64,000 nt of DNA from JAXGYV01 sp040772045 (GCA_040772045.1 JAXGYV010000009.1:1-64000); one strand, 5' to 3'. Numbered from the stretch's first letter, positions 9,689 to 19,997 are shown. Numbers and translations: made by a program. The notes: a model not told the origin generated them from the letters alone.

Positions 9689-11020
9689 CTATGTCCGCAC
9701 CTCGGTATGCAGCGGCCGCTGCATACGCAGCACGTCTTCCCACGTCTCGCGCTCGACGATGAGACGTGCGCGACCATCGCCCACCAGCACCACCGCCGGC
9801 CGCGGCTGTCCGTTGTAATTATTGGCCATCGCGTACCCGTAGGCGCCAGTGCTGGGGGTCACCAGGATATCACCGGCCTCCGGCGGGGCGAGGCGTACAT
9901 CTCGCACGAGGACATCGCCGCTCTCGCAGTGCTTGCCCACGACGGTGACCGTATCGCTGGTCGGCACGTCGGCCTTGTTGGCCAGCATGGCCTCGTATCG
10001 CGAACCGTACAGCATGGGGCGGAGGTTATCGCTCATGCCACCGTCGACGGCGACGTAGGTACGTACCCCGGGGATCACCTTGACGACCCCCACGCGATAC
10101 GCGGTCACCGCAGCCTTGCCGACGATGGAGCGTCCCGGCTCGACCAGCACCCGCGGCATGGCGAGACCGTGGCGCTCCACGGAGCGCCGGAGCGCCCCGA
10201 CCACAAGGCCGGCGAAATCGCCGATCGACGCGGGCTCGTCGGTCTTCGTGTAACGGATACCGAGCCCGCCGCCGATGTTGAATAGCCGACACGCAAACCC
10301 GAGGTCGCGCCGCCAGTCCGCGAGCGTGTCCACGACGATCTCGATGGCGCGTTGGTAGGCGTCCAGACGCAGGATCTGCGAGCCAATGTGCACGTGGATG
10401 CCGATGGGCTCGAGATGCGGATGGGCGATGATCTGCTTGAGCGCTTCGCAAGCCAGGCCATCGCCGATCCCAAAGCCAAACTTGCTGTCCTGCTGGCCCG
10501 TCTGGATATGGCCGTGCGTGTCCGGCTTTACGCCCGGCGTGAGGCGCAACAGGACACGCTGGGACATGCCGCGACGTGCGGCCTCCGCACCCAGCGCGAC
10601 GATCTCCTCGAAGGAATCGACGACGAAGCAGCCGATACCGTAATCGAGGCCCAGTGAGACCTCGGGTGGGGTCTTGTTGTTGCCGTGGAAGTAGATGCGC
10701 TCGGGAGGAAACCCAGCGAGGCGCGCGGCGGAGAGCTCGCCTCCCGAGGCGACGTCCAGCGAGAGCCCTTCTTCCGCGACCAGCTCACACATGGCACGGC
10801 AACTGAACGCCTTGCTGGCGTAGACGACCTCGAACTCGTCTACGAGCTCCGCGAACGCTCGCCGATAGGCGCGCGCCTGGTTGCGAAGCATCGTCTCGTC
10901 GTACACGAACAGCGGCGTGCCGTACCGCTCGCAGAGCTCGACCACATCGCAGCCGCCGATAGCTAGATGGCCGGCCGCGTTGTGCTCGGCGGTCTCTGGA
11001 TAGATGAGCGTGTGCGTCAT
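9689..11020 (-). CDS. lysA: diaminopimelate decarboxylase
   Basis: PLP enzyme for the last step of lysine synthesis, meso-diaminopimelate to lysine. 443 residues, normal for the family. Motifs: the PLP lysine in VVYASKAFSCRA, HVHIGSQ, the phosphate-binding GGGLGIRY, EPGRSIVG, and the catalytic CESGDVL. The ATG at 11020 is taken because the homologous region starts there; the frame is open further up into pfk, and its ribosome binding site is weak. Lysine is the precursor of pyrrolysine, and this gene shows that lysine comes from the diaminopimelate route. Ends in TAG. Confidence 0.93.
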   Translation of the reverse strand: MTHTLIYPETAEHNAAGHLAIGGCDVVELCERYGTPLFVYDETMLRNQARAYRRAFAELVDEFEVVYASKAFSCRAMCELVAEEGLSLDVASGGELSAARLAGFPPERIYFHGNNKTPPEVSLGLDYGIGCFVVDSFEEIVALGAEAARRGMSQRVLLRLTPGVKPDTHGHIQTGQQDSKFGFGIGDGLACEALKQIIAHPHLEPIGIHVHIGSQILRLDAYQRAIEIVVDTLADWRRDLGFACRLFNIGGGLGIRYTKTDEPASIGDFAGLVVGALRRSVERHGLAMPRVLVEPGRSIVGKAAVTAYRVGVVKVIPGVRTYVAVDGGMSDNLRPMLYGSRYEAMLANKADVPTSDTVTVVGKHCESGDVLVRDVRLAPPEAGDILVTPSTGAYGYAMANNYNGQPRPAVVLVGDGRARLIVERETWEDVLRMQRPLHTEVRT

Positions 11021-11093
11021 GCCGACACCGCCGGCGAGCACACGCGAGCGCCCAGGAGTCCCCAGCCGATACTCCTCACCATCACCCTGCTCA

Positions 11094-12287
11094 TCACCCT
11101 GCCCCGCCAACCACGAGCATCGGCGACAACTCAAGACCCGCGTAGGTCGGCCGATAGCGGTCGGCATCGTAGTACTTTGCCACGTCGACAACTTTCTTGG
11201 AGGCGACGACCGTGTCGATCGGCACGGAGCCGTAGCGCCCATTGCGCAGCGCCACCATGACGCCGAACGTACCTCTGAGGATACTGTCTATCGCCAGATT
11301 CCCGTAGACAAGCGGCACCACCGAGTCCAGCGCGTCCGGCTCGCCACTGCGCACCAGGTAGCTCAGGTTCATGCTGATCATGTCGATCTTGCGCCCGTCG
11401 TTGTAGCGGGAGGAGAGCTCCTTGACCATGGCGGACACTTGCGACCCAATACCACCCAACTTGGCATGGCCGTACTGATCCGTCTCCTTGCCCTGGAAGA
11501 CCATCTCGCCGCCCTGGAGCATGGCACCCTCCGATACCAGCACCGCGGAGAACCGTTCCGGGTTGCGCCGGCGATCGGCTACCAGCAGCTCCGTGAGCCG
11601 CGAGATGTCGAACGGGCTCTCTGGAATTACGCAGCGGTCGGCCGCCCCCGCCAGCGTAGGCAGTAATGCCGTGAAGCCGGCGTAGCGGCCAAACACCTCG
11701 AACACCATGATTCGCTCATGACTGGCCGCCGACGAGCGCACCTGCGTGGCCAGGGAGAGCGTGCGCGTCAGGCAGGTGCTGAAGCCGATGCAGTAGTCGG
11801 TGCCCGGCACATCGTTGTCCATCGTCTTGGGGATGGCCACCACGGGGAACCCACGCCGACCGAGCTCCACGCCGTAGCTCAGTGTGTCGTCCCCCCCAAT
11901 GGGCACCAGGTAGTCGATGCCCAGGAAGGCGAGGTTGGCCAGCACCTCGGATGTCAGATCGTTCTTCTCCGCCACGTAGGTGCCGCGCAGCTGCGCGGGC
12001 ACGTCCCTCAGCGGCACGGCACTCGGCCGCGTGCGCGAGGAGTGCAAGAAGGTACCGCCAGCGCGTGCGTAGCGGTTCACCACTTCCTCGTCGAGCGCCA
12101 TCCAGCACGCGCTGTTGTCCGCCTCCTCGTCGCGAACGATGTCCACGAGTCCAGCCCAGCCGCGGCGGATGCCCACGACCTGGTATCCCTCGCGAACGGC
12201 ACGCATGGTGAGCGCCCGGATCGCCGGATTCAACCCGGGGACATCGCCGCCGCCGGTAAGGACTCCGATCCTTCCCTTGTATGTCAT
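11094..12287 (-). CDS. pfkA: phosphofructokinase, probably pyrophosphate-dependent
   Basis: Phosphorylates fructose 6-phosphate. 397 residues. The motif GGDDT at 131-135 has Asp where ATP enzymes have Gly, and PKTMDND at 153-159 has Lys where ATP enzymes usually have Gly. These two residues mark pyrophosphate-dependent or mixed-specificity enzymes, so reversible PPi use is predicted. The start at 12287 has GGGAGG upstream; a longer start at 12353 is less likely. First gene of the long minus-strand run towards rho. Confidence 0.88.
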   Translation of the reverse strand: MTYKGRIGVLTGGGDVPGLNPAIRALTMRAVREGYQVVGIRRGWAGLVDIVRDEEADNSACWMALDEEVVNRYARAGGTFLHSSRTRPSAVPLRDVPAQLRGTYVAEKNDLTSEVLANLAFLGIDYLVPIGGDDTLSYGVELGRRGFPVVAIPKTMDNDVPGTDYCIGFSTCLTRTLSLATQVRSSAASHERIMVFEVFGRYAGFTALLPTLAGAADRCVIPESPFDISRLTELLVADRRRNPERFSAVLVSEGAMLQGGEMVFQGKETDQYGHAKLGGIGSQVSAMVKELSSRYNDGRKIDMISMNLSYLVRSGEPDALDSVVPLVYGNLAIDSILRGTFGVMVALRNGRYGSVPIDTVVASKKVVDVAKYYDADRYRPTYAGLELSPMLVVGGAG

Positions 12288-12378
12288 CGTCGATCGACCT
12301 CCCTGTCCATCGGGCATTCCCCAGCGATGGCCGTCACCTATCGAGAAGACCATACCTCACGAGGCCGCGAGACGACCT

Positions 12379-12429
12379 CGCGAGGCGTAGCGCCGGCCTC
12401 CGCACGTGTGGCCGGCGCCACGCCTCGCG
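12379..12429. repeat. strong 20-bp-arm inverted repeat between pfk and cobO
   Basis: Arms 12379-12398 and 12410-12429 pair over 20 bases with one mismatch (A against C) and an 11-base loop. No T run follows on either strand. It may end cobO transcription with Rho, or be a stable leader hairpin ahead of pfk. It lies in the 242-base gap between these two genes. Confidence 0.6.
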
Positions 12430-12529
12430 CCGAATTGTGGGCCTCGCCAGCGGCGACGGCAAGCGGCGGACCCACTCTGCAAGCCTGTCCGCGTCTCCCG
12501 AACCGCTCTCCAGGCGCCCCGGCAAGCGT

Positions 12530-13075
12530 CTAGTACTCGATGCCCTCGCGAGCCGGCACGCCGGCATCGTAGTAATGTTTGAGCGGCCGCATCTCGGTGA
12601 CCAGGTCGGCCGCCTCGATCGCCTCCCGCGGTGCTCGCCGGCCCGTGAGCACCAACTCCACACCGGACGGTTTGGCGCGTATGAGCTCGAGTACGTCGTC
12701 TACGGGCACCAGATCGAAGTAGACCGCTGTCCATATCTCGTCTAACACCACCACGTCGAACAGGTCGCTGAGCACGATGTCGCGCGCCCTCGCCCACTCC
12801 GCCGCGGCGGCGGCTACGTCTTCGGCCGTCACGGCGCCCTTGCGTACCCAACGGCCGCTCTCCCCCTGGAGCACATCCACCCCGATCCTCCGCAAGGCTA
12901 CGATCTCTCCCCGCGTTGGGTCCGCCTTCATGAACTGGATCAGGATGACGCGCCGGCCGTGTCCCCAGGCGCGCAGGAGAAGTCCCAGGGCGGCGGTCGT
13001 CTTTCCCTTGCCGTCGCCGGTGTAAATCTGCACGTAGCCAGCCTTGCCGGCCGCCGCTGGAGTGGTGTCAGACAT
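12530..13075 (-). CDS. cobO: cob(I)yrinic acid a,c-diamide adenosyltransferase
   Basis: Transfers the adenosyl group of ATP to cob(I)alamin or its precursors, giving adenosylcobalamin. 181 residues, CobO/BtuR type. The P-loop GDGKGKTTAALG is near residue 20, FMKADPTRGE follows, and DVVVLDEIWTAV near the middle is typical. It fits an organism with corrinoid methyltransferase chemistry. It is 14 bases downstream of the hydroxyacyl-CoA dehydrogenase gene, so probably cotranscribed. Ends in TAG. Confidence 0.93.
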   Translation of the reverse strand: MSDTTPAAAGKAGYVQIYTGDGKGKTTAALGLLLRAWGHGRRVILIQFMKADPTRGEIVALRRIGVDVLQGESGRWVRKGAVTAEDVAAAAAEWARARDIVLSDLFDVVVLDEIWTAVYFDLVPVDDVLELIRAKPSGVELVLTGRRAPREAIEAADLVTEMRPLKHYYDAGVPAREGIEY

Positions 13076-13089
13076 GCTCGACCGTCAGA

Positions 13090-13941
13090 TCACCCGTAGG
13101 TGTAGAAGCCCGCTCCCGTTTTGCGCCCGAGGCGTCCAGCCGCCACGTATCGCCGCAGCAGAGGACAGGGCCGGTACTTGGGATCGCCGAGATCACGCTG
13201 CAGCACCTCGAGCACGGCCAGCGTTGTGTCCAGCCCGACGAGGTCGGCGAGCGCCAGCGGCCCCATGGGGTGGTTGGCGCCGGCTTTCATGGCGGCATCG
13301 ATATCCTCCGCGCTGGCGACACCTTCGTAGAGCGCGTAGATGGCCTCGTTAATCATCGGGAACAGGATGCGGTTGACCACAAAGCCGGCGGAATCGCTGG
13401 CCATGACCGGCACCTTGCCGACACGCTCCACGAAGGCCTTGGCGGCCGCGGCCGTGTCCTCCGACGTGCCGAGGCCCCTGACGATCTCCACCAGAGCCAT
13501 CACCGGCACGGGGTTGAAGAAGTGGATGCCGACAAAGCGCTCGGGGCAGCCGGCGAACGTGGCGAGCTGCGTGATGCTCAGACTGGAGGTGTTGGAAGCG
13601 ATGATCGCCTGGTCGCCGAGCGTCGCCACGGCGCGCTGGAAGAGGTCCTTCTTGAGGTCGAGGATCTCGGGAGCGGCCTCGATGAACAGATCGGCGTCTT
13701 TGCCCGCGTCGAGGGTGATACCGGTGGAGATGCGCGCCACGGCTGCCTGGCGATCTTCCTCGCTCAGACGGCCCTTTTGGACCAGACGATCGAGATTCTT
13801 CTCGATAGCGGCCATGCCCTTGGCCACGAACTCTTCGGCGATGTCGGTCATGACGACCTGGTAGCCAGCCTGCGCCGCTACTTGGGCGATGCCGTTGCCC
13901 ATCTGACCGGCACCGGCGATGAGTAGTTTCTTGATCTCCAC
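13090..13941 (-). CDS. hbd: 3-hydroxyacyl-CoA (3-hydroxybutyryl-CoA) dehydrogenase
   Basis: NAD(P)-dependent oxidation or reduction between 3-hydroxyacyl-CoA and 3-oxoacyl-CoA. 283 residues, typical of stand-alone clostridial Hbd. The N-terminal nucleotide-binding motif is GAGQMGNGIA, the catalytic His region is IHFFNPVPVM, and the C-terminal domain has NHPMGPLALADLVGLD. It starts with GTG after AAGGAGGG. No thiolase, crotonase or acyl-CoA dehydrogenase gene is nearby, so direction (butyrate formation or fatty acid breakdown) cannot be told. Confidence 0.93.
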   Translation of the reverse strand: MEIKKLLIAGAGQMGNGIAQVAAQAGYQVVMTDIAEEFVAKGMAAIEKNLDRLVQKGRLSEEDRQAAVARISTGITLDAGKDADLFIEAAPEILDLKKDLFQRAVATLGDQAIIASNTSSLSITQLATFAGCPERFVGIHFFNPVPVMALVEIVRGLGTSEDTAAAAKAFVERVGKVPVMASDSAGFVVNRILFPMINEAIYALYEGVASAEDIDAAMKAGANHPMGPLALADLVGLDTTLAVLEVLQRDLGDPKYRPCPLLRRYVAAGRLGRKTGAGFYTYG

Positions 13942-14142
13942 GGTGACCCTCCTTGGACGTGGATGAAAGTGAAGAGCCGGCCCCGCAGGGTTGCCGCCGG
14001 CTCTCGCGTGCGCGCCCGTATGCTACTACAGGATGGTGCTTCCGGCGGCCGGTGAGCGCCGTGCACTGCTACCATGACGGAACGACGGCCGCGCGGACTG
14101 TGCCGCGCGCCCCGAGCGAGCGCACTGCAAAGGTGACAGCCC

Positions 14143-14883
14143 ATGACCGAGCACGCGGCAGCGTATCCCCCGAAGATCATCGCCTGTGAGACGCTCAGGG
14201 ACGAGTACGAGCACGTGGCACCGCACCTCGAGATCGAGTTCGTCGAGGGGCTCCTGCACAACTATCCCGATCGCTTGCGGATGGAGGTCAACGAGCGCAT
14301 CGCCGCGACGCCGGGTCGGCGAACCATCCTGCTCGGCTACGGGAGATGCTCCAACGGAACCGCCGGCCTTCAGGCGGGACCCCACCGCCTGATCTTGCCA
14401 GCGGCTGACGACTGCATCTCACTCCTGCTGGGCTCGCGCCGCCGCTACCTCGAGGAGTTCGCGGCACACCCCGGCACCTACTACTACACACGCGGCTGGG
14501 TCGAGTACATCGACGACCCGTACCGGGAGTACCTGAAGACGGTGCCCAAGTACGGCGAGCGGCGGGCGCGGACGATCGCCCGCGCGATCCTGGCCAATTA
14601 CACGCGAGTCGCGCTGGTCGACACCGGGACGTATCCGCTCGCCGACTATGAACCCTACGTGCGTACCGTGGGGGAGTTCTACGGCCTCCCCGTCCACACC
14701 CTGCAGGGCTCTCTGCGCTTGCTCGAGAAACTGGTCCGGGGCCCACACGACGCAGAGTTCATCGTCGTAGAGCCCGGGGACACGCTGCACGAGCGGCTCT
14801 TCTGGACGCCTCCCTGCGACCCGGCCACTTGCCCTGGAGAACGTTCGATCATCGACCCCGCGAACAGATCCGCTCGGCGCTAA
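14143..14883 (+). CDS. DUF1638 protein
   Basis: Uncharacterised DUF1638 family protein, 246 residues, no signal peptide or membrane segment. Recognisable segments are IIACETLRDE at the start, LLGYGRCSNGTAGL with a Cys, and LPAADDCISLLLGS, which looks like a metal or cofactor site. The C-terminal end has a Cys pair in CDPATCPG. My recollection is that DUF1638 genes are often found near corrinoid methyltransferase genes in methylotrophic archaea and acetogens. That would fit the pyrrolysine genes further on, but it needs a search. The ribosome binding site AAAGGTGA is well placed. Divergent from hbd across a 201-base gap. Confidence 0.7.
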   Translation: MTEHAAAYPPKIIACETLRDEYEHVAPHLEIEFVEGLLHNYPDRLRMEVNERIAATPGRRTILLGYGRCSNGTAGLQAGPHRLILPAADDCISLLLGSRRRYLEEFAAHPGTYYYTRGWVEYIDDPYREYLKTVPKYGERRARTIARAILANYTRVALVDTGTYPLADYEPYVRTVGEFYGLPVHTLQGSLRLLEKLVRGPHDAEFIVVEPGDTLHERLFWTPPCDPATCPGERSIIDPANRSARR

Positions 14884-14957
14884 TCCCCGGTTTCTCCAAG
14901 CCTCCGTGCCTCCGCTCCACGTACGGGCGAACAAGCCGGCGGGAGGCTCGGCGGTGC

Positions 14958-15338
14958 CTAAGTGTCTTGGTCCTCGGCGCCAGGCGGCGCCGAGGCTTCT
15001 CCTTCGCCCTCGGCCCCCGAGCTCGCGGCGCGGGCGTACTGCAGCTGCATGTGCGCCAGCGTCGACCTGAATTCCGTCACGGGGTCCTCGCCAGCGACCT
15101 CCGCCACGGCCTCGACGATGCCCCGAAGCATCTCGATCGCCAGCCGGGCGTCCGGCAGGTTGCGAAGCTCGCGCGTCTCCTGCGTAAGCCCGAACTTCTG
15201 GTAGCCCACCGTCACCAGCGTGATCATCATGTCCCGGGCCACGTCGACCGTCCGCAGCGCCTTGAGCTGCTCCCGAATGAGCGCCGCGCGTTGCTCGTCT
15301 GTGAGCTCTGCCGTCTCTCGCCGAGCGTCTTCGCCCAT
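14958..15338 (-). CDS. DUF1844 protein
   Basis: Small DUF1844 family protein of unknown function, 126 residues and mostly helical. The conserved core runs from about VDVARDMMITLVTVGYQK to the segment LRGIVEAVAEVAGE. The end is a low-complexity acidic/Ala tail. The ATG at 15338 has GGAGGG upstream and overlaps the YbdK stop codon (TAATG), so it is coupled to that gene. Ends in TAG. Confidence 0.8.
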   Translation of the reverse strand: MGEDARRETAELTDEQRAALIREQLKALRTVDVARDMMITLVTVGYQKFGLTQETRELRNLPDARLAIEMLRGIVEAVAEVAGEDPVTEFRSTLAHMQLQYARAASSGAEGEGEASAPPGAEDQDT

Positions 15339-16531
15339 TACTGCCCTCCCTGCATCACACATCGTCGAAGCGGCACGCGAACCTCGTCGTGCAAACGCCG
15401 CAGCGAATCCGCGTACACCTTGCGGATCGGCGTTCCGCCATGATACGCGGCGAGCTGCCGTTGCGCGCCATTGCCTTCGCGCAGCAGGCGCTCCACATTG
15501 GCGATGAACGGTCGCAGGCCGAGACGTTCGGCCTGATACGCAGTGAACTCGAGCAGCTCGCGAACAGCTTCGCTGGCGGGTACTTCGCGCGCGTGCCGGA
15601 AGTCGACCAGCCTGCCGCTCATGCCGTAGCGGATGGCCCGCCAGAGATTCTCCTCCACATACCGTGTCTCTAATACGGGGAGTAAGCGACCTTCGTCGTA
15701 CTGGGCCGCCAGAGTAGCCACCAGGGCCACCGCCAGGGAGAGGATCGCCAGCGTCTGCCACAGCTCAACCTGCGCGTCACACACGCGAATCTCTACCGTG
15801 CCGAAGCTGTGGTGCGGACGCACCGACCACCACACTTGTGTGAACTCGCTGATGCAGCCGGTTTGAACCAGGAGCTCGATGAACCGGCGATGCTCGGCCC
15901 AGCTTCCAAAGACATCTGGGATGCCGCACCGCGGAAACATGCGGATGAACGTCTGCGCGCGGGCCGAATGCAGCTCCGAGCACACGTCTTCGATGAACGG
16001 GGAGTTCGCGGACAGGGCCAGTAGATGAGGCAGGAATCCGCGCAGTGAGTCGCAGAGAGCGATCGCCCTGTCCGCGCCACGAATCCCGATGTGGACATGG
16101 CAGCTCCACGTGTTGTTGCGCCAGGCGACGTACTTGAGACTCTCCTCGACCGCCCGGTAGTGCGGCACATCGATGATGCGCTGGTCCTTCCAACTACTGA
16201 ATGGGTGCGTCCCGGTGGCTCCTATCCCCACGCCGTGCAGATACGCCAGACGCACCAGCCCTTCGCGCAAACCAGCGAGCTTCTCGGCCGCCTCGGCAAA
16301 CGTATCGGAGAGCGGTGTGCGCAGCTCGATCTCCGAGCTGATCAGCTCGCCGCTCACGGCGGCCGCCATCAAGCCGTCGGCGGCATCGCGGAGCTCTTCG
16401 AACCGGTTGATGAGATGGTGGTGCTCGACGTCGACGAGCTGGTACTCCTCCTCCAGCCCGATGGTGAAGTCGGTGGCAGCGGCGAAACGATGCTCGACTT
16501 CAGCGAAGTACTCCGGCAGCGATCCGATCAT
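15338..16531 (-). CDS. YbdK/EgtA-type carboxylate-amine ligase
   Basis: ATP-dependent ligase of the glutamate-cysteine ligase 2 family. Such proteins form gamma-glutamyl amide bonds, but the substrate of this one is not known. 397 residues. Family signatures: FTIGLEEEYQLVD near residue 20, ELISSEIELRTP, ATGTHPFSSW, WSCHVHIGIRGAD, and TVEIRVCDAQV. The ATG at 16531 lies only seven bases from a TATACT box, so the mRNA may be leaderless; no ribosome binding site precedes it. A longer frame reaches 16603. Confidence 0.85.
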   Translation of the reverse strand: MIGSLPEYFAEVEHRFAAATDFTIGLEEEYQLVDVEHHHLINRFEELRDAADGLMAAAVSGELISSEIELRTPLSDTFAEAAEKLAGLREGLVRLAYLHGVGIGATGTHPFSSWKDQRIIDVPHYRAVEESLKYVAWRNNTWSCHVHIGIRGADRAIALCDSLRGFLPHLLALSANSPFIEDVCSELHSARAQTFIRMFPRCGIPDVFGSWAEHRRFIELLVQTGCISEFTQVWWSVRPHHSFGTVEIRVCDAQVELWQTLAILSLAVALVATLAAQYDEGRLLPVLETRYVEENLWRAIRYGMSGRLVDFRHAREVPASEAVRELLEFTAYQAERLGLRPFIANVERLLREGNGAQRQLAAYHGGTPIRKVYADSLRRLHDEVRVPLRRCVMQGGQ

Positions 16532-16538
16532 TTTCGGG

Positions 16539-16546
16539 AGTATACT
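16539..16546. promoter_or_regulatory. palindromic TATACT -10 box in the ybdK/DUF47 divergent region
   Basis: AGTATACT reads as a -10 box on both strands. On the minus strand the predicted start point falls at or next to the ATG of the YbdK gene. On the plus strand it could serve the phosphate uptake genes about 250 bases away. No convincing -35 box is seen on either side. Confidence 0.45.
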
Positions 16547-16795
16547 GCCCCTCACGTCTGAGCGGCAGCGCCGGTAGCGAACACGGCACAGCAATTCGTC
16601 CACTCACAGCACCTGCCGAGCAGCCCGCTCGCAGCCCACCGGAAGTCGAGAGCCCTCGCAACAGCCGTGTTGCCAGGGGCTCGGAAGCCACTCGTAGGGT
16701 TGCACAGGGCCGGAGCGCCGGTAGTATGTGACAGGCCTCCAGGAGGGGCCCACCTGCTGCCGGCAGGCAACAATCCGCACGCAAAGGACCTCGAA

Positions 16796-17413
16796 GTGAA
16801 GCTACGTCTGGTGCCCAAGGGGCATGACTACTTCACGGCGTTTTCAGCGGTCGCCGCTAATCTCCATACGGCGGCACAGCTGCTGGTGAAGCTGATGCAA
16901 GACTTCGACAACGCCCGTACTCTCTCCCTCGAGATCCTCGAACACGAGCACGTGGGAGACAAGCTCGTCCACGATGTCGTACACCGACTCAACAACACCT
17001 TCGTGACGCCCATCGATCGCGAAGACATCTACGAGTTGGTCACCACGATGGACGAGGTCCTCGACTGTATCGAGGCCACGGCGGACTCGATGATCATCTA
17101 CCGCGTCGACAAACCCACCCCACAAGCGATCCGCCAGAGCGAAATTATCGCCAAGGCGACCCAGTTGCTCCGCGAGTGCATCGACGGGCTCGAGAAACGC
17201 GATGGCTTGCACGAGAAAGTCATCGAGATCAACCGCCTCGAGAACGATGGCGACCGTACGCATCGCGACGCGGTCGCCAGCCTCTTCGACGACGCTATCC
17301 CGTGCACCGACGTCATTAAATGGAAGGACATCTACGAGTTGCTAGAGTCGGCGATCGACGAGTGCGAGCACGTCGCCAACATCCTCGAGGGAATCGTGCT
17401 GAAGCACAACTAA
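16796..17413 (+). CDS. DUF47 PhoU-like phosphate transport regulator
   Basis: PhoU-like helical protein of the DUF47 family, which accompanies PiT phosphate carriers and is thought to control them. 205 residues. Typical segments are FDNARTLSLEILEHEHVGDK, TPIDREDIYELVTTMDEVLD and INRLENDGDRTHRDA, with the acidic metal-binding pattern of PhoU. The GTG start at 16796 has AAAGGA upstream. The open frame begins earlier at 16667, but that part has no family likeness. The stop TAA directly abuts the pit start codon, so the pair is one operon. Confidence 0.9.
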   Translation: MKLRLVPKGHDYFTAFSAVAANLHTAAQLLVKLMQDFDNARTLSLEILEHEHVGDKLVHDVVHRLNNTFVTPIDREDIYELVTTMDEVLDCIEATADSMIIYRVDKPTPQAIRQSEIIAKATQLLRECIDGLEKRDGLHEKVIEINRLENDGDRTHRDAVASLFDDAIPCTDVIKWKDIYELLESAIDECEHVANILEGIVLKHN

Positions 17414-18400
<987 letters not shown>

Positions 18401-18557
18401 TGTGTCCGCTCGCGACGCGTCGAGCAGTCGCGCGACGTCAGTGGCCGCGACGACACGACAGCAAGTGCTACCCTCAACGCCCGAGATGGGCTACACTGCC
18501 AGTCTGTACGGCCGGTCAGTCACCGGCGACCCCCACCACAAAAGAGAAGGGCCGATC

Positions 18558-19988
18558 GTGAAAGTCCGCCTCATCGAGCCGGCGCCACCAGGCACGCACG
18601 TGTACAGCAAGGTACACTTGCCGCGCCTCGGCCTCCCCATCATCGGGGCCACTCTCGTGCAACAGGGGCACGACGTCCGCATCTACGTCGCCGACCTCGA
18701 CCCCGTCGACTGGGAAGATATCAACAGCGCGGACGTAGTAGGCCTTACGACCACCACGTCCACAGCCACTCAGGCGTACGAGTACGCCGACGCGCTTCGT
18801 GCGCGCGGCGTCCCTACCGTCGCGGGCGGCTCGCACGTCACGTTCATGGCCGACGAGGCGTTGCAGCACGTCGACTACGTCGCTCGTGGAGAGGGCGGCG
18901 AGCAGCTCATGCTCGAGCTCATCGAAGTCCTGCAGGGCCAGCGCGACCCGAGCTCTGTCGCTGGCCTGTCCTACCGCACGGCCGACGGCCAAACGCACCA
19001 CAATCCGTTGCGCGCGCCAACCGAGAACCTCGACGATCTTCCCTTCCCCGATCTCTCGCTCATCCAAGGCTCCAAGCGCATGCGCCAAACGCCCATCATG
19101 ACGAGCTGGGGTTGCCCCTTCGATTGCAACTTCTGTTCCGTAACCGCCATGTTCGGAAAGAAGTACCGCTGGCGTACCCCAGAAAACGTGATCGCGGAGA
19201 TCAAGGAGAAGCAGCCGAAGCGGGTGTTCTTCTACGACGACAACCTGGCGGCCAACCGCAAGCGGCTCAAGAAGCTCCTGAACATGATCATCGAGGAAGA
19301 CCTCCAGTTCAGCTGGTCGGCACAGGTGCGCACAGACGTGGCTCGCGACGCGGAGCTGCTCGATCTCATGCGGCGTTCTGGGTGCTGGATGGTGTACTTG
19401 GGGCTCGAGTCGATCAACCAGGAGACCCTCGATAGCTACGAGAAATCCCAAAGCGTGGACGACATCGTCTTCGCCGTCAAGCAGCTCCACGAGCATGGCA
19501 TCAAGACGCACGGCATGTTCGTGCTCGGCGCCGACAGCGACACCAAAGGCGTGGTGCGCCAAACAGTCGCTTTCTGCGTGAAGCACAAGGTCAATACCGT
19601 GATGCTCAACATCCTCACGCCGCTGCCGGGCACGCCGCTCTTCGACGAGCTCGACGCCGCTGGTCGTATCTTCGACAAGCGCTGGCATCTCTACGACGCA
19701 CTCCACGTGGTGTACACGCCGAAGAACATGACGCCCTACGAGCTGCAGCGTGAGACTATGAAGGGGTACATGCGTTTCTACTCCCTGCGGCAGTGGCTCA
19801 AGTACCTCTTCACCTTCCGCTTCGCCATGCTCGTCCTCCAGAGCTGGGGCCTGTCGATCGTGCACGCATGGCGCAAAGACAAGAGCAACAGGGCCTACGT
19901 CAAGGCGCTCAAGCGCCTCCACTTGCGCGCCCCCCATTTGGCCAAGCCGCGGCCACGGAGCGTGGACTCCGACAGCCGTGTGTGGTAG
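18558..19988 (+). CDS. B12-binding-domain radical SAM protein
   Basis: Radical SAM enzyme of the BchE/HpnP-like class. The N-terminal 130 residues form a cobalamin-binding-like fold without a DxHxxG motif. The radical SAM core has the cluster motif CPFDCNFC near residue 193. The C-terminal part resembles the DUF4070-type extension. 476 residues. The GTG at 18558 with AAGGG upstream is preferred to the open frame start at 18402. The substrate is unknown; relatives act on tetrapyrroles, hopanoids and lipids. Ends in TAG, three codons before the next gene in the same frame. Confidence 0.85.
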   Translation: MKVRLIEPAPPGTHVYSKVHLPRLGLPIIGATLVQQGHDVRIYVADLDPVDWEDINSADVVGLTTTTSTATQAYEYADALRARGVPTVAGGSHVTFMADEALQHVDYVARGEGGEQLMLELIEVLQGQRDPSSVAGLSYRTADGQTHHNPLRAPTENLDDLPFPDLSLIQGSKRMRQTPIMTSWGCPFDCNFCSVTAMFGKKYRWRTPENVIAEIKEKQPKRVFFYDDNLAANRKRLKKLLNMIIEEDLQFSWSAQVRTDVARDAELLDLMRRSGCWMVYLGLESINQETLDSYEKSQSVDDIVFAVKQLHEHGIKTHGMFVLGADSDTKGVVRQTVAFCVKHKVNTVMLNILTPLPGTPLFDELDAAGRIFDKRWHLYDALHVVYTPKNMTPYELQRETMKGYMRFYSLRQWLKYLFTFRFAMLVLQSWGLSIVHAWRKDKSNRAYVKALKRLHLRAPHLAKPRPRSVDSDSRVW

Positions 19989-19997
19989 GGTGCGCCG

